A DNA stretch of 36,795 nucleotides, from positions 1 through 36,795 of the forward strand of contig JAGHZW010000155.1 in the NCBI GenBank assembly GCA_017745195.1, read 5' to 3'. Both the position numbers and the translations under genes were made by a program. The notes beneath the pieces were generated by a model, which had not been told where the DNA came from, did not search any database, and saw only the letters and a program-made list of their open reading frames with translations. Below are positions 1 to 6,896 of this stretch, piece after piece. This DNA comes from Pseudoxanthomonas sp. (GTDB lineage: Bacteria; Pseudomonadota; Gammaproteobacteria; Xanthomonadales; Xanthomonadaceae). How positions within the stretch are numbered: the first letter of the stretch is position 1; each line of letters opens with the position of its first letter.

Positions 1-54
1 ATCAGGCCGGCGCCGACGACACCGGATAGCAGCAGGAACCACGGCGACACCGTC
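1..54. repeat. Inverted copy of 1571-1624 at the window edge
   Basis: These 54 bases are an exact reverse complement of 1571-1624, which lies inside the membrane segment of the rhodanese gene. Identity stops abruptly after base 54. From about there the sequence encodes the S1 domain of Tex. The last 9-12 bases (ending gacaccgtc) fit both the inverted copy and a plausible Tex reading (Gly-Asp-Thr-Val), so the junction shows microhomology. A perfect short inverted copy of a neighbouring coding segment at the extreme end is most simply an assembly or library chimera. A real inversion scar is possible but less likely. Confidence 0.9.
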
Positions 55-306
55 AAGGTGAAGGTGCTTGAGGTCGACGTGGCGCGCAAGCGCATCGCCC
101 TGACCCGGCGCATGGACGACGAGCCCGGCCACGCGACCTCGCGCCCCGGTGGCGAGCGCGGTGGCGAGCGCGACGCACGCCGCGATGGCGGGCGTCCCGG
201 TGGTGCGCAGCAACGCGACAATCGCGGTGGGGCGCCGCGCCCGCAGCAGGCCGCGCCGTTCAACAGCGCGATGGCCGATGCGCTCAAGGGATTGCGCCGC
301 AGCTGA
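55..306 (+). CDS. tex: Tex transcription accessory protein, C-terminal end (5' partial)
   Basis: This is the 3' end of a longer gene; the true start lies outside the window. The visible protein opens with Val-Lys-Val-Lys-Val-Leu-Glu-Val-Asp and then Arg-Lys-Arg-Ile-Ala-Leu-Thr, the last strands of an S1 RNA-binding domain as found at the C-terminus of Tex. About 55 residues rich in Arg, Gly, Pro and Asp follow, then a short end (Phe-Asn-Ser-Ala-Met-Ala-Asp-Ala-Leu). Tex is a cytoplasmic nucleic-acid-binding protein linked to transcription. The basic Gly-rich tail after S1 is common in proteobacterial Tex. The S1 fragment alone could also come from another S1 protein, but the tail and ending favour Tex. 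Bases before about 43-55 are foreign (see the inverted copy at 1-54), so no upstream codons should be trusted. Confidence 0.7.
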   Translation, partial: KVKVLEVDVARKRIALTRRMDDEPGHATSRPGGERGGERDARRDGGRPGGAQQRDNRGGAPRPQQAAPFNSAMADALKGLRRS

Positions 307-401
307 GCGGCGCAGGGAGCAGGCAAGCCCGCTCCTTCCGGCCATCGCTCCGATACGCGCAGCCACCGGACCAGGTCAGGGGCTGCGCGCATGCGCGCCG
401 G

Positions 402-761
402 TCAGGCCGCAGCCGCGGCCTTGCTGAATTCCTCGTACGCCGCCGTCGCATTGGCGGCATACATCAGCGACGGACCACCGCCCATGTACACGGCCACGCC
501 GAGCATTTCGCGGAACTCTTCCGGCGTGGCGCCAAGCCGCACCAGCGCCTTGGCATGGAAGCCCAGGCAGGCGTCGCAACGGTTGGCGACACCGATCGCC
601 ATCGCGATAAGCTCCTTGGTCTTCTCGTCGAGCGCGCCCGGCGCCAGCGCGGCCTTGCTCAGCGCACCGAAACCCTGCATGACGTCGGGGTTGTGGGTGC
701 GCAAGGCGGTCAGGTTGCGCGACACCTCGCGGGTCAGTTCCTGGTAGGCAGCGGTGCTCAT
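402..761 (-). CDS. Carboxymuconolactone decarboxylase/AhpD-family protein
   Basis: The 119-residue protein is almost entirely a CMD/AhpD-fold domain. The redox signature Cys62-x-x-Cys65-x-x-x-His69 is intact, with Glu50 upstream, the arrangement that gives AhpD-like proteins peroxidase/thiol-disulfide activity. The enzyme is expected in the cytoplasm; its substrate is not evident. The start at 761 has a GGAG Shine-Dalgarno about 10 bases upstream. The gene is divergent from an ArsR-type regulator, with an AT-rich 89-base region between them carrying an inverted repeat, so the regulator plausibly controls both sides. Together with the rhodanese on the other side this suggests thiol or reactive-sulfur stress; that role is inferred from context. 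The family is frequently misannotated as a true decarboxylase. The CxxC motif argues against that here. Confidence 0.85.
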   Translation of the reverse strand: MSTAAYQELTREVSRNLTALRTHNPDVMQGFGALSKAALAPGALDEKTKELIAMAIGVANRCDACLGFHAKALVRLGATPEEFREMLGVAVYMGGGPSLMYAANATAAYEEFSKAAAAA

Positions 762-802
762 ACAGCGGTCTCCATCGATCCGGGCCGATTGCCCATGCCG
801 GC

Positions 803-850
803 TAATATATTAGTTATTTCTAATTTAGCAAGATCTGATATGATGCCGGC
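803..850. promoter_or_regulatory. Divergent promoter with inverted-repeat operator and extended -10 of the arsR-type gene
   Basis: A strikingly AT-rich stretch separates the CMD gene and the regulator. It contains ATTAG (809-813), six bases, and CTAAT (820-824), a perfect 5-bp inverted repeat. On the plus strand TG-a-TATGAT (836-844) is an almost ideal extended -10. It is followed by six bases and then the ATG at 851, so transcription would start at or next to the start codon (leaderless). The -35 position falls on the right half of the repeat, a good place for a repressor. On the minus strand TAATAT elements at about 803-812 could serve the CMD gene. Confidence 0.6.
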
Positions 851-1162
851 ATGAACACGAGACGACAGGACCGCAGGTTCGTGGAGCAGGGCGCCGAACA
901 GGCCGCGGCGATGCTGCGCACGCTCGGCAACGAGCAACGCCTGCTGCTGCTGTGCCTGCTGATCGAGCACGGCGAGATGAATGTCGGCCAGATGCAGGCG
1001 CAGGTCGATCTGGGCCAGTCCGCGCTGTCCCAGCACCTGGCCCGGATGCGCAGCGATGGCCTGGTCACCTGCCGCCGTGAAGGCCAGTCGATGTACTACC
1101 GCATCGACGACCCCCGCGTGGAAACCCTGGTGTTCGCGCTCAAGTCCGTGTTCTGCCCCTGA
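851..1162 (+). CDS. ArsR/SmtB-family regulator, BigR/SqrR/YgaV-like
   Basis: The protein has 103 residues with a winged helix-turn-helix. The recognition helix runs through Leu-Gly-Gln-Ser-Ala-Leu-Ser-Gln-His-Leu (about 54-63) and the wing through Arg-Arg-Glu-Gly-Gln-Ser-Met-Tyr-Tyr-Arg. The metal-binding CxC of classical ArsR is absent. Cys35 (in helix 2) and Cys102 (next to last residue) match the spacing of the dithiol pair that senses persulfide in BigR and SqrR (about 66 residues apart). Cys74 is extra. It likely represses its own operon with the downstream rhodanese and perhaps the divergent CMD gene. The ATG has no Shine-Dalgarno and sits six bases after a strong -10, so the mRNA is probably leaderless. 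The pairing with a YgaP-like rhodanese mirrors E. coli ygaVP. Confidence 0.85.
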   Translation: MNTRRQDRRFVEQGAEQAAAMLRTLGNEQRLLLLCLLIEHGEMNVGQMQAQVDLGQSALSQHLARMRSDGLVTCRREGQSMYYRIDDPRVETLVFALKSVFCP

Positions 1163-1178
1163 ACAATCGAGATCCCGC

Positions 1179-1703
1179 ATGAAGATTCTTGATCCCCGCG
1201 CCGCCCAGGTTCTCGTCGAACAGGGCGCGCTGCTGGTCGACATCCGCGCTGCCGACGAGCATGCGCGCGAGCGCATTCCCGGCGCCTGTTGCATCCCGCT
1301 GGCGCAACTGGCCTCGGCGCCGCAGCTGCACCAGGCGCAGGGCCGGGCGGTCGTGTTCCATTGCCGCTCCGGCATGCGCACCCGCGCCAATGCCGCCGCG
1401 CTTGAAGCCGCCAGTCCCGGCTGCACCGCCTATGTGGTCGAAGGCGGCCTGGACGCATGGAAGCAGGCCGGCCTGCCCGTGGTCCGCGATGCGCGCGCGC
1501 CGCTGGAACTGATGCGCCAGGTGCAGATCGCTGCGGGCGGCCTGGCCCTGCTCGGCGCGGTGCTGGCGGCGACGGTGTCGCCGTGGTTCCTGCTGCTATC
1601 CGGTGTCGTCGGCGCCGGCCTGATGGTGGCCGGCCTGACCGGCTTCTGCGGCATGGCCCGGCTGCTGGCGCAAATGCCCTGGAACCGCGCCCTGCGCGGC
1701 TGA
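1179..1703 (+). CDS. Membrane-anchored rhodanese (YgaP-like)
   Basis: The product is 174 residues, the same length as E. coli YgaP. Residues 1-104 form one rhodanese domain with Asp21 and Arg23 near the start and the active-site loop Cys62-Arg-Ser-Gly-Met-Arg-Thr68. The family moves sulfane sulfur from a donor to thiols or cyanide through a Cys persulfide. Residues about 117-137 and 140-162 are two hydrophobic helices (DUF2892 type), so the enzyme should face the cytoplasm from the inner membrane. The start follows the regulator's stop by 16 bases, indicating one transcript. The chosen ATG gives the canonical N-terminus; a longer in-frame reading upstream overlaps the regulator and is not credible. 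Bases 1571-1624 within this gene are the segment found inverted at the window edge. Confidence 0.88.
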   Translation: MKILDPRAAQVLVEQGALLVDIRAADEHARERIPGACCIPLAQLASAPQLHQAQGRAVVFHCRSGMRTRANAAALEAASPGCTAYVVEGGLDAWKQAGLPVVRDARAPLELMRQVQIAAGGLALLGAVLAATVSPWFLLLSGVVGAGLMVAGLTGFCGMARLLAQMPWNRALRG

Positions 1704-1715
1704 AGCGGCGGCCGG

Positions 1716-2690
1716 CTACTCGGCCCACTCGCGGTCGGTGGTGAAGGCGATGGTCAGCCAGCGGTCCGGCGAATCGTCGCCGATGGCTTCACCGATCTCA
1801 TCGCGCAGCGCGTCCCACTCTTCCAGCGTGCGCGCCGGCCAGCCCGACGGCACGATGAAATAGAGCTCGATCTGGCGACCGCGGCCGACCTTGGCCACGT
1901 AGGCGCGGTACGACAGGAGGCCGTGCTTGTCGACGATCCGCTGCGCGACCGCATCCACGTGCCGCTTCAGTTCCGCCGGCGTCACCAGCAGGATTTCGGC
2001 CAGCGCCTGGCGCACCGCGCCGAGTGGAATCGGGAAGACCACCAGGCACACCAGCGCCAGCACCGCCGGATCGACGTACGGCGACATCCATTCCAGCGCC
2101 GTGCCCTGGATCATCAGGCCAATGCTGAAAGCGACCAGCAGCGCGGCGGTGATCGCCGCCGACATCAGCCAGCCGCGCGCATCCATCGCGACCAGGTCCG
2201 AACGCAGTCGCCGATTGGCGCGATAGCCATACCAGGCCATCGCCAGGCTGATCAGTACCGTGGCCGCGGCGTAGACGATGGCCTGGCCGAACTGGAGCGG
2301 GCGTCCACCGGCGAGGAAGCTGCCGATCGCATTGATGAAGGCGTAGACCGCTGCCCCGGACATCAGCATGCCGGCGGCGCCCACCACCATCGGTTCCAGG
2401 TGCCAGAAGCCCATGGTGAACTTCTCGGCCAGGCGCCGGTTCTGCTGGCCATTGGCGGCGTAGCCGGCGATCAGCCTGACCACCAGCAGCGCCACCATGC
2501 TGGTGGCGCCGTCGGCCAGCGAGTAGATGCCGTCGAACACGATCGCGTACGAGCCCGACAGCAGGCCGAAGACGATGCCCAGCGCGGCGACCACCGCGGT
2601 GGCGGCAATGGAGAAGCGCAGCACGCGCTGTTCGCCGCCGGCACCGGCGCCGGTCGAGACGTCCCGCACGGGGGCCGGGAGATCGCTCAT
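1716..2690 (-). CDS. Cation diffusion facilitator (CDF) family transporter
   Basis: The product is 324 residues with about six hydrophobic segments (27-48, 60-80, 102-125, 135-155, 173-192, 205-225) and a C-terminal cytoplasmic domain of about 100 residues (Tyr-Arg-Ala-Tyr-Val-Ala-Lys-Val), the CDF layout. Such proteins export divalent metal ions in exchange for protons. The metal-site positions are unusual: TM2 reads Tyr56-Ser-Leu-Ala-Asp60 where Asp/His-x-x-x-Asp is typical, and TM5 reads Asp170-Ala-Arg-Gly-Trp174 where His/Asp-x-x-x-Asp is typical. Metal specificity therefore cannot be inferred. The start at 2690 (Met-Ser-Asp-Leu-Pro) is preferred over an upstream in-frame start at 2726. 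It lies 65 bases downstream of mnmG on the same strand and may be cotranscribed. It converges on the rhodanese gene with 12 bases between stops. Confidence 0.8.
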   Translation of the reverse strand: MSDLPAPVRDVSTGAGAGGEQRVLRFSIAATAVVAALGIVFGLLSGSYAIVFDGIYSLADGATSMVALLVVRLIAGYAANGQQNRRLAEKFTMGFWHLEPMVVGAAGMLMSGAAVYAFINAIGSFLAGGRPLQFGQAIVYAAATVLISLAMAWYGYRANRRLRSDLVAMDARGWLMSAAITAALLVAFSIGLMIQGTALEWMSPYVDPAVLALVCLVVFPIPLGAVRQALAEILLVTPAELKRHVDAVAQRIVDKHGLLSYRAYVAKVGRGRQIELYFIVPSGWPARTLEEWDALRDEIGEAIGDDSPDRWLTIAFTTDREWAE

Positions 2691-2755
2691 CGGCGCAGCG
2701 TGCCGCAGGTCGCGGCCGGATGCCACACAACCCGCGCCACCGGCAGCGGCGCCAG

Positions 2756-4645
2756 TCAGGCCACGCGGCTGCGGCGCAGGCGCTCCAGGTGCACCAGCAG
2801 CAGCGAGATCGCCGCCGGGGTCATGCCCGGGATGCGCTGGGCCTGGCCGATGGTCTGCGGCCGCACGCGCTCGAGCTTCTGCTGCACTTCCGCCGACAGG
2901 CCGCGCACGCCGGCGTAGTCGAACGTCGCCGGAATCGCCGTCTCCTCATGGCGCTGCTGGCGCGCGATCTCCTCGCGCTGGCGGTCGAGGTAACCGGCGT
3001 ACTTCACCCCGATCTCGACCTGCTCGGCCACCTGCGCGTCGTCCACGCCCGGACCCAGCGAAGGCACCGTCATCAACAGTGCATAGCCCAGTTCCGGGCG
3101 CTTGATCAGGTCCAGCGCATTCGTCTCCCGGCTGACCGCCAGGCCGAGCGCCGCCTCGACTTCGCGTCCCAGCGCGTTGGCCGGCGTCGCCCACAGCGCG
3201 CGCAGGCGCCGGGTTTCCCGTTCGATCGCCTCGCGCTTGGCCTCGAACCGCGCCCAGCGCGCCTCGTCGACCACGCCCAGTTCGCGGCCCTTCGCGGTCA
3301 GGCGCAGGTCGGCGTTGTCCTCGCGCAGCTGCAGCCGGTATTCGGCGCGACTGGTGAACATGCGGTACGGCTCGGTCGTGCCGTGGGTGATCAGGTCGTC
3401 GACCAACACGCCCAGGTAGGCCTCGTCTCGGCGTGGCGACCAGCCCTCGTGCCCGTGCACGTGGCGCGCGGCGTTGAGGCCCGCCAGCAGGCCCTGCGCT
3501 GCCGCTTCTTCGTAACCGGTGGTGCCATTGATCTGGCCGGCGAAGAACAGCCCCGACACCAGCTTGGTCTCCAGCGTGGCCTTGAGCCCGCGCGGATCGA
3601 AGAAGTCGTACTCGATCGCGTAGCCAGGCCGGGTGATGTGCGCGTTCTCGAAGCCGCGGATCGAACGCACCAGTTCCAGCTGCACGTCGAACGGCAGCGA
3701 GGTGGAGATACCGTTCGGATAGATCTCGACCACGTCCAGCCCCTCGGGCTCGACGAAGATCTGGTGGCTGGCCTTCTCGGCGAAACGCACCACCTTGTCC
3801 TCGATCGAGGGGCAGTAGCGCGGGCCGATGCCCTCGATCTGGCCGGTGTACAGCGGCGAACGGTCGAGCGCGCCGCGGATGATCTCGTGGGTGCGCTCAC
3901 TGGTGTGGGTGATCCAGCACGACACCTGGCGCGGATGTTCGCGCACGTCGCCGAGGAACGACATCACCGGCATCGGATCGTCGCCGGGCTGCTCGTCCAT
4001 CGCCGAATAATCGAGCGTGCGCCCGTCGATGCGCGGCGGCGTGCCGGTCTTGAGCCGGTCGATCGCGAACGGGCGCTCGCGCAGGCGCGCCGCCAGGGTG
4101 GTGGCCGGCGGATCGCCCATGCGCCCGGCGGTGTATTGCGTCTCGCCGATGTGGATCTTGCCGGCAAGGAAGGTGCCGGCCGTCAGCACCACCGCCTGCG
4201 CCTGGAAGCGCAGGCCGGTCTGGGTGATCGCACCACGCACGGCGTCGCCTTCAATGATCAGGTCGTCGACTGCGGCCTGGAACACAGTGAGGTTGGGCTG
4301 GCTTTCGACGATGCGCCGGATGGCGCCGCGGTACAGCGCGCGGTCGGCCTGGCAGCGGGTCGCGCGCACGGCCGGGCCCTTGCTCGCGTTGAGCGTGCGC
4401 CACTGGATGCCGGCCCGGTCGGCCGCGTGCGCCATCGCCCCGCCGAGCGCATCGATCTCCCTGACCAGATGGCCCTTGCCGATGCCGCCGATGGCCGGGT
4501 TGCAGCTCATCGCCCCCACGGTCTCGATGTTGTGGGTCAGCAGCAGGGTGCGGGCACCGGCACGGGCCGAGGCGAGCGCGGCCTCGGTGCCGGCGTGGCC
4601 GCCGCCGATCACGATCACGTCGTAGTGGTGGAAGGACTGGGTCAT
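2756..4645 (-). CDS. mnmG: tRNA uridine-5-carboxymethylaminomethyl modification enzyme MnmG (GidA)
   Basis: The product is 629 residues, identical in length to E. coli MnmG. With MnmE it installs the cmnm5 group on the wobble uridine of certain tRNAs, using FAD, NADH and a folate donor, in the cytoplasm. The N-terminus holds the FAD-binding Gly-Gly-Gly-His-Ala-Gly-Thr-Glu-Ala, followed by [11 protein letters not shown]. The family block [11 protein letters not shown] and the C-terminal helical domain are intact. The ATG at 4645 gives the canonical [10 protein letters not shown] start. TAAAAT at 4697-4692 is a plausible -10. The gene is monocistronic or followed by the CDF transporter. Confidence 0.97.
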   Translation of the reverse strand: MTQSFHHYDVIVIGGGHAGTEAALASARAGARTLLLTHNIETVGAMSCNPAIGGIGKGHLVREIDALGGAMAHAADRAGIQWRTLNASKGPAVRATRCQADRALYRGAIRRIVESQPNLTVFQAAVDDLIIEGDAVRGAITQTGLRFQAQAVVLTAGTFLAGKIHIGETQYTAGRMGDPPATTLAARLRERPFAIDRLKTGTPPRIDGRTLDYSAMDEQPGDDPMPVMSFLGDVREHPRQVSCWITHTSERTHEIIRGALDRSPLYTGQIEGIGPRYCPSIEDKVVRFAEKASHQIFVEPEGLDVVEIYPNGISTSLPFDVQLELVRSIRGFENAHITRPGYAIEYDFFDPRGLKATLETKLVSGLFFAGQINGTTGYEEAAAQGLLAGLNAARHVHGHEGWSPRRDEAYLGVLVDDLITHGTTEPYRMFTSRAEYRLQLREDNADLRLTAKGRELGVVDEARWARFEAKREAIERETRRLRALWATPANALGREVEAALGLAVSRETNALDLIKRPELGYALLMTVPSLGPGVDDAQVAEQVEIGVKYAGYLDRQREEIARQQRHEETAIPATFDYAGVRGLSAEVQQKLERVRPQTIGQAQRIPGMTPAAISLLLVHLERLRRSRVA

Positions 4646-4691
4646 GGGGAGTCGTGGCCAAACCGGCCATCGCACCGGCCGAAGGGTGGCG

Positions 4692-4697
4692 ATTTTA
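4692..4697 (-). promoter_or_regulatory. Probable -10 element of mnmG
   Basis: TAAAAT on the minus strand lies about 47 bases upstream of the mnmG start, predicting a leader of about 40 bases. No convincing -35 is visible at the right spacing. Confidence 0.4.
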
Positions 4698-4699
4698 GC

Positions 4700-4876
4700 G
4701 CCAGTGCACGGCACGGGACGTGCCGGGTTGGCACGCTTCCTGCTGCAACCATCCCGTGCACCCATCGCGGCAATGCGTTCGGGGGCGCGGGCTGGAATTG
4801 GAACAGGGGCCAGCCACGCGCGCGATGGGGAAGCCGAGGGGCCGGCAGTCGGGGGACTGCCGGCCCCATTTTTTTG
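4700..4876 (+). ncRNA. Candidate small RNA ending at an orphan intrinsic terminator
   Basis: A strong plus-strand intrinsic terminator ends at about 4876, yet both neighbouring genes (mnmG and the lipoprotein gene) run on the minus strand. Some plus-strand transcript must start in the preceding 150-200 bases. The stretch contains a further hairpin (CGGCACG-GGA-CGTGCCG, 4709-4725). Its short reading frames resemble no family. The 5' end is a guess, as I see no good promoter. It does not show 4.5S, 6S or tmRNA signatures that I can recognise. Call it an unassigned RNA gene. Confidence 0.35.
4838..4876 (+). terminator. Rho-independent terminator
   Basis: A perfect 13-bp stem, GGGGCCGGCAGTC (4838-4850) with GACTGCCGGCCCC (4855-4867), closes a four-base loop of G and is followed by A and a run of seven T. 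On the opposite strand no T-run follows the stem, so it acts on plus-strand transcripts only. Confidence 0.9.
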
Positions 4877-4915
4877 TCTGCCCCGGTGGAACGGCGAAGC
4901 CGGTCGCAGAAGCAG

Positions 4916-5006
4916 ACAGCCCGGCCAGGGGCCGGGCTGTCACAGGGGCGTCGACGTCCGACAGGGCCGGAACAGGGGGGATCCAGATTTCCCTGCCGGA
5001 CATCGA
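4916..5006. other. Two further intergenic hairpins between the lipoprotein gene and mnmG
   Basis: The first is ACAGCCCGGCC (4916-4926), three bases, GGCCGGGCTGT (4930-4940), a perfect 11-bp stem. The second pairs 4951-4966 with 4991-5006 over 16 bp with two A-C mismatches. Neither has a T-run on either strand. They lie downstream of the lipoprotein gene (minus strand) and could stabilise its 3' end or belong to a structured RNA. The remaining bases up to 5098 show no gene. Confidence 0.5.
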
Positions 5007-5098
5007 CATAGAACTGGCCGTGCGGGTCACAACATGACGCGCGCGGTCACCTTGCCGCGCTAGCTTGCGACCGAACACCAGCCAGCGCAAGGGCTATT

Positions 5099-5797
5099 TC
5101 AGGGCTCGATCGTGTCCGGCGTCCCACTCCGGCGACGGGTGGAGTCGCGTGATTCCGAGGCCCGTGGCGCGCTGTGCTGCGCGTTCCGTTCGGCACGCGG
5201 CGCCGGCCTCGAGGCGCCCTGATCACCGGCGTCCACGCCGCCGAAACGGGGCCGCTCCGCGCGGTATGACGGAGGCGGCGGCGGCCGCACGCTGCCGCCC
5301 GCCTGCGCGTCCGGTATCGGGCCAATCCCGCCACCCATCGCGCCCGGTCCAGGCTGCCGGTATGACGTGCCCTGGCGCGGGCCGCCCTGGCGCATGCGCT
5401 CCAGGTCGCGCCAGGGCGCCCGGTTCAGCGGCGGCGGATCGTTGTCGGCGACCGGCGGCGGACGGTGGTCCGGGCGCCCGCCATGGTCCGGCCTGCCGTC
5501 GTGGTCCGGACGCGGCGGATGCGACGGGTAGTAGGGACGCGAATAGTGGTACGGCGGCCGGTAGCCCGGGTAATAGGGATAACCGCCATAGCCGTAGCCC
5601 AGGCCGAATGACCAGCCCGGGTTGTAGCGGTAGTAGGGGGTACCGTAGCCGTAGACGCCGTAGGCGTACGGCGGATAGACGTACTCGGTCGAGGCGCCAC
5701 CGGTGTAGTAGCCACCGCCGTCGTCGACGTATCCGTAGCTCGCACAGCCGCCCAGCGCCAGCGCGCACGCCAGGCTGGTAAGCAATCGCTTCTTCAT
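5099..5797 (-). CDS. Tyr/Gly/Pro-rich lipoprotein of unknown function
   Basis: The product is 232 residues and I do not recognise the family. It starts Met-Lys-Lys-Arg, then a hydrophobic stretch and the lipobox Leu-Gly-Gly-Cys18, so it should be lipidated and exported. Residues about 20-95 are dominated by Tyr, Gly and Pro (Tyr-Gly-Tyr-Gly type repeats). Residues 90-115 carry repeated Gly-Arg-Pro-Asp-His units (three tandem versions). The rest is Pro/Arg-rich and probably disordered. A purine run of G stands 7-8 bases before the chosen ATG at 5797; two upstream in-frame starts are less well placed. Similar low-complexity lipoproteins exist in Xanthomonadaceae, but their role is unknown. Downstream lies the structured 450-base region. 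Confidence 0.75.
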   Translation of the reverse strand: MKKRLLTSLACALALGGCASYGYVDDGGGYYTGGASTEYVYPPYAYGVYGYGTPYYRYNPGWSFGLGYGYGGYPYYPGYRPPYHYSRPYYPSHPPRPDHDGRPDHGGRPDHRPPPVADNDPPPLNRAPWRDLERMRQGGPRQGTSYRQPGPGAMGGGIGPIPDAQAGGSVRPPPPPSYRAERPRFGGVDAGDQGASRPAPRAERNAQHSAPRASESRDSTRRRSGTPDTIEP

Positions 5798-5834
5798 GGG
5801 CATTCCCCCCCGTAACATGTGGCCAGCTTCGATG

Positions 5835-5864
5835 CGCCGGATTGAATCCGTGCTTAATCCGGCG
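5835..5864. promoter_or_regulatory. Inverted repeat upstream of the lipoprotein gene
   Basis: CGCCGGATT (5835-5843) and AATCCGGCG (5856-5864) are perfect complements around a 12-base loop. A third half, AATCCG at 5845-5850, makes a second nested palindrome (CGGATT-g-AATCCG). The site is 38 bases upstream of the lipoprotein ATG and 79 bases upstream of the dehydratase gene. It could be an operator or a leader hairpin; no T-run follows. Confidence 0.45.
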
Positions 5865-5942
5865 CGGTTCGCGCGTCGCGCTCAGCCGTCGGACAGCAGG
5901 AGACATGGCGGCCGGACGGGCGCGATGCGCTAACCTTTGCCC

Positions 5943-6896
5943 ATGACCGAACTGCCTGTCGCCGACGACGTCCTCGCCGCCGCCGCCCGCATTGCCGGAC
6001 ACGCCAGCCTGACCCCCGTGCTGCAGTCGCGCGCGCTCGACGCGATGGCCGGATGCGCGCTGTCGTTCAAGGCCGAACACCTGCAGCGTGGCGGCGCGTT
6101 CAAGTTCCGCGGCGCCTGCAACGCGGTGTGGTCGCTGCCGGACGATGTCGCCGCGCGCGGCGTGGTCACCCACTCTTCGGGCAACCACGGCGCGGCGCTG
6201 GCGCTGGCCGCGCGCAGCCGCGGGATCCCGTGCCACGTGGTCGTGCCCGAAGGCGCGCTGGCAGCGAAGCTGGCCAACATCCAGCGCCACGGCGCCACCC
6301 TGTGGCGCTGCGCACCGACCCAGGCCGCCCGCGAGGCGGTCTGCGCCGACGTGCAGGCGAGCACCGGCGCCACCCTGGTCCACCCTTACGCGGACGCGCA
6401 GGTGATCGCCGGGCAGGGCACCGCGACGCTGGAGCTGGTCGGCCAGGCCGGCGCACCGGAGATCATGGTCGTGCCGGTGGGCGGCGGCGGACTGGCAGCG
6501 GGCACCGCCCTGGCCCTGGCGGCGACCGCCCCGGGATGCCGGCTGGTGCTGGCCGAACCGGCTGGCGCAGCCGATACCGCACGCTCCCTCGCCGCCGGCG
6601 AACGCCGCATCGACTTCGTCCCCGACACGGTCTGCGACGGGCTGCGCGGCGCCCTGGGTGCGCCCAACTTCGCCCTGCTGCAGGCGGCCGGCGCGGAGGT
6701 GGTGGTGGTCGACGATGCGGCCACGATCGCGGCGATGCGGCTGGCCTGGCAGGTGCTCAAGCAGGTGGTCGAACCGTCATCGGCGATCGCCCTCGCCGCG
6801 GTGCTGGCGCAACCGCAGCGCTTCGCCGGCCGTCGCGTCGGCGTGATCCTGTCCGGCGGCAACGTCGATCTCGAGGCGTTGCCGTGGCGCGGCTGA
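5943..6896 (+). CDS. PLP-dependent serine/threonine dehydratase (or serine racemase-like)
   Basis: The product is 317 residues, fold-type II. Lys54 in the block Gly-Gly-Ala-Phe-Lys-Phe-Arg-Gly-Ala binds PLP, Ser-Ser-Gly-Asn-His-Gly (78-83) contacts the cofactor, and Gly-Gly-Gly-Gly-Leu-Ala-Ala-Gly holds its phosphate. Enzymes of this group deaminate L-serine or L-threonine to the 2-oxo acid and ammonia, and some racemise serine or act on hydroxyaspartate. There is no C-terminal ACT regulatory domain, so this is the short catabolic form and not biosynthetic IlvA. The ATG at 5943 lacks a Shine-Dalgarno and sits six bases after TAACCT (5931-5936), suggesting a leaderless transcript. The next gene overlaps its end by 13 bases. 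Confidence 0.88.
   Translation: MTELPVADDVLAAAARIAGHASLTPVLQSRALDAMAGCALSFKAEHLQRGGAFKFRGACNAVWSLPDDVAARGVVTHSSGNHGAALALAARSRGIPCHVVVPEGALAAKLANIQRHGATLWRCAPTQAAREAVCADVQASTGATLVHPYADAQVIAGQGTATLELVGQAGAPEIMVVPVGGGGLAAGTALALAATAPGCRLVLAEPAGAADTARSLAAGERRIDFVPDTVCDGLRGALGAPNFALLQAAGAEVVVVDDAATIAAMRLAWQVLKQVVEPSSAIALAAVLAQPQRFAGRRVGVILSGGNVDLEALPWRG

Noticed and set aside
307-401. Terminator between tex and the convergent CMD gene
   Set aside because: GGAGC...GCTCC can pair, but the stem is short with a mismatch and there is no T-run.
4700-4876. CsrB/RsmZ-type or 6S/4.5S identity for the candidate RNA
   Set aside because: A few GGA triplets are present but not in a regular series of hairpin loops, and I see none of the conserved 4.5S or 6S segments.
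2720-5011. Long plus-strand frame antisense to mnmG
   Set aside because: It is a shadow of mnmG codon bias and lacks family features.
4720-5037. Possible small protein between mnmG and the lipoprotein gene
   Set aside because: No ribosome-binding site, no recognisable motif, and it runs through the terminator hairpin and T-run.
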